Below, piece by piece: positions 60,653 to 64,000 of a stretch of 64,000 nucleotides of DNA. The DNA is from Exiguobacterium acetylicum. Its GTDB lineage: Bacteria; Bacillota; Bacilli; Exiguobacteriales; Exiguobacteriaceae. The translations under genes and the position numbers were made by a program. The stretch lies in NCBI RefSeq assembly GCF_022170825.1, contig NZ_CP081878.1:956001-1020000 (forward strand), written 5' to 3'. The notes under the pieces were generated by a model. It did no database searches, had not been told where the DNA came from, and worked only from the letters and a program-made list of their open reading frames with translations. The stretch's first letter is position 1; each line of letters begins with the position of its first letter.

Positions 60653-62770
60653 GTGCAATTGATCATTGCTGAAAAACCAAAACAAGCTGAAAAATTGGCA
60701 GCCCCGTATCCGTCCGTGAAACGAGACGGCTACATTGAAATCAAACCGTGTGATCGATTTCCGCAAGGAGCAAAACTCGCCTATGCGGTCGGGCACTTGT
60801 GCGAACTCCAGGAGCCGGCGCATTACGACGCTAAATGGAAACGATGGAACTACGACCATTTGCCGATCATCCCGGAACGATTTGATTACCGACTAGCAAA
60901 GGGCAAGAGTAAACCGTATCAAGTCATCAAAAAATTATTAAACGAGCGGACGACGACTTCCATCATTATAGCATCGGATGCCGAGCGAGAGGGAGAGGCA
61001 ATCGTCCGATTGATTTTACGTCTCGCAAACAATGCGAAACCACTACAACGACTCTGGATTTCTAGTTTAACGCCGCAAGCCGTCGATCATGGTTTTGCGA
61101 ATCTACTTGATGGTAAGGAAACGGAGAACATTTTCCATGAAGCGATGAGTCGTGCTTGCGCCGACTGGTTGATTGGGATGAATGCATCCCGTGCTTATAC
61201 AACGTTACTGAAGAAGAAAGGCATCGCCGACGTCTTTTCGCTCGGACGGGTCCAAACACCGACGCTTGCCTTGATCGTCGAGCGGGAAAAACAGATCGAG
61301 AATTTTCAACCGGAGACATATTATGAAGTCGAAGCAGATTTTACACGTTACAAAGGGAAATACATCAATGCGAAGAAACAGACGAAACTGAGTGACCGAG
61401 AGCAGGCCCAAGCGATCGTCGATCGGACGAAAGGAACAGGCATCGTCGCCTCGATCGAGAAAAAACGGCAAACGGAACGTCCACCGTTCTGGTTTAGTTT
61501 GTCACTTTTGCAAACGGAAGCGAGTCGACGCTTTGGACTCGGTGCCAAAGAGACGCTCGATATCGCGCAAAAGCTCTACATTCGCGGCTGGATCAGTTAT
61601 CCGCGAACAGATTCGTCTTTCGTGACAAAAGAGGAAGCAGGTCAGTTTCCGATTATCCTCGATCGGTTATTGAAACAAGCGGAGTATAGTCCAATCAAGA
61701 ATGTTTTGACGAACAATCCGGCAAACGATAAACGCTATGTCAATCCGGCGAAGGTTAGCGACCACTATGCGATCATTCCGACAGAAGAAGCAGGTGCCGT
61801 CGCTAAGTTATCCGGTCGTGATGCCCAAGTCTATGATTTAATCGTCCGACGTTTTCTAGCAGCATTTGCACCGGACGCTGTCTCGGAAAAAACGGAAATC
61901 GTGACGGCGCGTGAGACGGATCGTTTCCTGACACGCGGTAGTCGAACGATTGATCCGGGCTTTAAACAGGTATTGCAAATCGAATCGAAAGAAGTCGAAT
62001 TGCCAGCTGTTGAAAAAGGACAAGAGATGCCAATTAAAAGCTGTCGTCTGCTCGAGAAACAAACGGAGCCACCGAAACGCTACACGGAAGGGACACTGAT
62101 CCTCGGCATGAAGACAGCTGGTAAGTTGCTAGAGGATGAACTGCAAGCAATCATGAAGGAAGTCGAAGGGCTTGGAACGGAAGCGACCCGTGCTGGGATC
62201 ATCGATGGATTAAAACGACGTGAGTATATCAAACTCGTCAAAAAAGAGATTCATCCGACACCAAAAGGTCGAATATTGATCGATGCCGTGACGGGAAGCA
62301 TCCTTGCCTCACCGGAAATGACAGCGAAGTGGGAGAGCCGTCTTGAACAGATTGGAAAAGGCGAAGCATCTGCCGCCCAGTTCATTGAACAGGCGAAAAA
62401 ATTGTCGGAGCATCTCGTCGTCGATGCGAAACAACGGATCGAGCAACTCGCTGTTGATCCAACGCAAGTTAAAAGCAAGTCACCGCGGGGAGCGACGAAT
62501 CGCCCGGTCGGTCCATGTCCACTGTGCCAGTCAGCAGTGCTTGATCGTGGGAAGTTTTATGGCTGTAGTGGCTATCAAAAAAACAACTGTGGTTTTACAT
62601 TACCGAAAACAATTCTAGGTGCCCGATTGACACAAACGGAAGTTAAAAAAGTACTCGTTGGTCAGAAGACGAAGCCGCTCGAGATGAAAAAGAATGCGCG
62701 TCAGTTCAAGGCGATGCTCTATCTCGAACGCGATCAATTAAAATTCGAATTTACGAAAGGGGAAGACTGA
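60653..62770 (+). CDS. topB: DNA topoisomerase III
   Basis: Type IA topoisomerase. TOPRIM domain with IIAEKPKQAEKLA and SDAEREGEAIVRLI, catalytic core with SLGRVQTPTLALIVERE and active tyrosine Y316 in SYPRTDSSF, and one C-terminal zinc ribbon CPLCQSAVLDRGKFYGCSGYQKNNCGF. 705 residues from GTG 60653, chosen because AGGGTG ends 6 nt before it; ATG 60638 is in frame but lacks a properly spaced site. Overlaps the next gene by 1 nt. Confidence 0.96.
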   Translation: MQLIIAEKPKQAEKLAAPYPSVKRDGYIEIKPCDRFPQGAKLAYAVGHLCELQEPAHYDAKWKRWNYDHLPIIPERFDYRLAKGKSKPYQVIKKLLNERTTTSIIIASDAEREGEAIVRLILRLANNAKPLQRLWISSLTPQAVDHGFANLLDGKETENIFHEAMSRACADWLIGMNASRAYTTLLKKKGIADVFSLGRVQTPTLALIVEREKQIENFQPETYYEVEADFTRYKGKYINAKKQTKLSDREQAQAIVDRTKGTGIVASIEKKRQTERPPFWFSLSLLQTEASRRFGLGAKETLDIAQKLYIRGWISYPRTDSSFVTKEEAGQFPIILDRLLKQAEYSPIKNVLTNNPANDKRYVNPAKVSDHYAIIPTEEAGAVAKLSGRDAQVYDLIVRRFLAAFAPDAVSEKTEIVTARETDRFLTRGSRTIDPGFKQVLQIESKEVELPAVEKGQEMPIKSCRLLEKQTEPPKRYTEGTLILGMKTAGKLLEDELQAIMKEVEGLGTEATRAGIIDGLKRREYIKLVKKEIHPTPKGRILIDAVTGSILASPEMTAKWESRLEQIGKGEASAAQFIEQAKKLSEHLVVDAKQRIEQLAVDPTQVKSKSPRGATNRPVGPCPLCQSAVLDRGKFYGCSGYQKNNCGFTLPKTILGARLTQTEVKKVLVGQKTKPLEMKKNARQFKAMLYLERDQLKFEFTKGED

Positions 62771-63186
62771 TGCAATACGAACTGATCCAAAATCAAACGT
62801 TTCGTCCCGTCTTTGAAAGACTTTTGCAGGAAGGACGCCGCTTGACGGTCTGGTTTCCGGACCATATCGAAGTACAGTCGGCGGAAGGGCTCGTCGAAGA
62901 AGCAGAAGAACTGTTCGGTGTGACAGCAGAAGTGATTGACGATCCACAATCGTTCGGTAAGCATATTTTACTTCCGTATTTGACGGAAGTCGAACACCGG
63001 GAAGATGGATTCATTCGCTACGAAGCTGAATTGACGGAAGAGTTACGTCACCTCGTGCGCGAATTGACGTTGCCGATGTTGACGGAAGGCGATTTCGAAG
63101 TGTTATATTCGTATCAAATCGAGACGGAGACAGAACGCTTTTACGTCGAAGATTGGTTTCAAGCGGAATTACAAAAAATTACCTAA
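62770..63186 (+). CDS. Protein of unknown function, coupled to topB
   Basis: 138 residues, acidic and mostly hydrophilic, no signal or membrane segment. It contains no motif I recognise; LTVWFPDHIEVQSAEGLVEEAEELFG and HLVRELTLPMLTEGDFEVLYSY suggest an alpha/beta fold. Its ATG overlaps the topB stop and AAAGGGGAA lies upstream, so it is translated with topB. Confidence 0.75.
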   Translation: MQYELIQNQTFRPVFERLLQEGRRLTVWFPDHIEVQSAEGLVEEAEELFGVTAEVIDDPQSFGKHILLPYLTEVEHREDGFIRYEAELTEELRHLVRELTLPMLTEGDFEVLYSYQIETETERFYVEDWFQAELQKIT

Positions 63187-63261
63187 CGAGATGAAACTTT
63201 CTGGAATAAGATGACGTAGGACAAGTTATCGTCATCATCCTATTCAGTTGGAGGGTTCATC

Positions 63262-63714
63262 ATGTTCACACTAGCATTTTTGGGGGACGAGTTCGGAGAC
63301 GAAAGCCTTCTCACGATTGCCCCGCTCTTCATCAGTGTTGTCTTTTTTCTGCTCATTGGGTTCTTTATCTACGCCTTGATTTCAAATGCGTCAAAGGGAA
63401 TTTCAACGAAGTCAGTGACGACTCGATTGCGTGAGCATGCAGCGCGTCTTGTTAGTCCGGATGAATCGGATGCGCAGAATTACGTTGCTTACTTAGAAAC
63501 GTTGACGAGCTTTCCAATCGAAAAGACGAATCTCGAACCGTTACGGATTGCGACCGGTATCTTAAGGCTGGTTCAGGGGACGGATCAGATTTCCGAAACG
63601 ACTAAAAAACAAGTCGTCGCCCAGTACTTACGACTCGGCATCTTGGATGCGGATCATTTAGCGGACGAACAGCCCGTCCGGAGCCATAGTCATAGCCATC
63701 ACCATCATCATTAA
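63262..63714 (+). CDS. Membrane protein of unknown function with histidine-rich tail
   Basis: 150 residues: one membrane segment (about 17-43, LTIAPLFISVVFFLLIGFFIYALI), then a soluble part and a C-terminal tail SHSHSHHHHH after residue 140. The tail could bind metal, which is inference. GGAGG precedes the ATG. No family recognised. Confidence 0.75.
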   Translation: MFTLAFLGDEFGDESLLTIAPLFISVVFFLLIGFFIYALISNASKGISTKSVTTRLREHAARLVSPDESDAQNYVAYLETLTSFPIEKTNLEPLRIATGILRLVQGTDQISETTKKQVVAQYLRLGILDADHLADEQPVRSHSHSHHHHH

Positions 63715-63740
63715 AAAGAGTCCTGAGGGGCTCTTTTTTT
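63713..63740 (+). terminator. Terminator after the histidine-tail gene
   Basis: AAAAGAGTCC pairs with GGGGCTCTTTT around TGA, followed by more T. The following 63741-63920 shows no gene; it holds AT-rich, promoter-like sequence. Confidence 0.82.
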
Positions 63741-63920
63741 GTAGAAACGGTCGAATTTTGACATCTAATTGTCATATACAACGATTTAGATTAAAGTTGT
63801 ATGAAAATGAAATCTTTTTGAGCAGAATACTGTGTATCGTCTGAAAAAAGTTTACAATGAATGGACGGGAATACCTTTATTGCTGGATATGGATAAAGGG
63901 AAAGGAGTTGAATTCCTCCA

Positions 63921-64000
63921 ATGAAAACATGGCTTAATCGAACGATTGGACGTCAAATCATGTCCGCGTTTTATGTGATTTTTTTGACACTGCTCTTAAC
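63921..64000 (+). CDS. N-terminus of a membrane receptor or sensor, cut by window edge
   Basis: Only 26 codons are visible: MKTWLNRTIGRQIMSAFYVI then FLTLLL, a short basic cytoplasmic start and the beginning of a membrane helix, as in methyl-accepting chemotaxis proteins or histidine kinases. AAAGGAG precedes the ATG by 11 nt; GGAG in it can pair with CTCC next to the start. Confidence 0.55.
   Translation, partial: MKTWLNRTIGRQIMSAFYVIFLTLLL

Noticed and set aside
1-64000. CRISPR arrays, prophage, IS elements, tRNA or rRNA genes
   Set aside because: No regularly spaced direct repeats, no transposase or phage structural genes, and no cloverleaf or rRNA-like sequence noticed in either strand.

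Overview
The window looks like a chromosomal segment of a low-to-mid GC Bacilli genome, most likely Exiguobacterium. The basis is inference: gene order matches the Bacillus subtilis xseA-xseB-ispA-dxs-tlyA-argR-recN-spo0A block and the bkd/yqj neighbourhood, start and ribosome-binding sites are strongly Bacilli-like, and spo0A follows recN directly with no spoIVB between them. No phage, IS element, CRISPR array, rRNA or tRNA gene was seen.

Region by region. (1) 1-8156: exonuclease VII (xseA truncated by the window edge, xseB), isoprenoid precursor synthesis (ispA, dxs), a TlyA-type rRNA methyltransferase, the arginine regulator ArgR, RecN and Spo0A. (2) 8157-9660: an intergenic inverted-repeat element, a DHFR-like reductase gene, and a promoter-terminator unit of about 557 nt with no plausible ORF that reads as a large structured non-coding RNA. 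(3) 9662-19699: a DUF2627 membrane protein, then the sigma-54 activator BkdR, a near-perfect -24/-12 promoter and the complete branched-chain keto-acid operon ptb-bcd-buk-lpdV-bkdAA-bkdAB-bkdB. (4) 19710-26679: the complete trpEGDCFBA operon behind a strong promoter and two tandem T-box leaders, both with a UGG (Trp) specifier. (5) 26696-35868, minus strand: GNAT, lipoprotein PBP, M23 endopeptidase, diacylglycerol-kinase-like lipid kinase, alanine/sodium symporter, an ABC-F ATPase with an upstream leader peptide and attenuator, and a DUF1002 protein. (6) 36019-41974: TPP riboswitch-tenA, a small membrane protein, a NagZ-type glycosidase with a cre site, Spo0M, a methyltransferase and a bacilliredoxin. 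(7) 42045-45698: an ArtPQR-like arginine ABC transporter with an ARG-box-like site, GNAT and HD-domain proteins. (8) 45777-49706: ZIP transporter, a large palindromic intergenic element, a dienoyl-CoA-reductase-like SDR behind a FadR-type box, Mn-dependent pyrophosphatase and a membrane-anchored glucosaminidase. (9) 49792-64000: yqj-like genes (aromatic acid exporter family, M20 peptidase, RNase Z, SDR), two unannotated-size small proteins, a divergent ECF transporter operon with a DUF4430 lipoprotein and a peculiar fused ATPase, two exporters, topoisomerase III, two unknown proteins and the start of a membrane receptor/sensor gene.

Links between parts: ArgR is encoded here and an ARG-box-like dyad precedes the arginine transporter; bkd products feed branched-chain fatty acid priming, while a FadR-like box marks a fatty-acid degradation gene; the bkd operon has no terminator of its own and runs into the trp leader. 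The most unusual items are the approximately 557-nt RNA, the leader-peptide attenuator of the ABC-F gene, the half-and-half ECF ATPase, the free-standing sigma region-3-like small protein and the palindromic intergenic elements.
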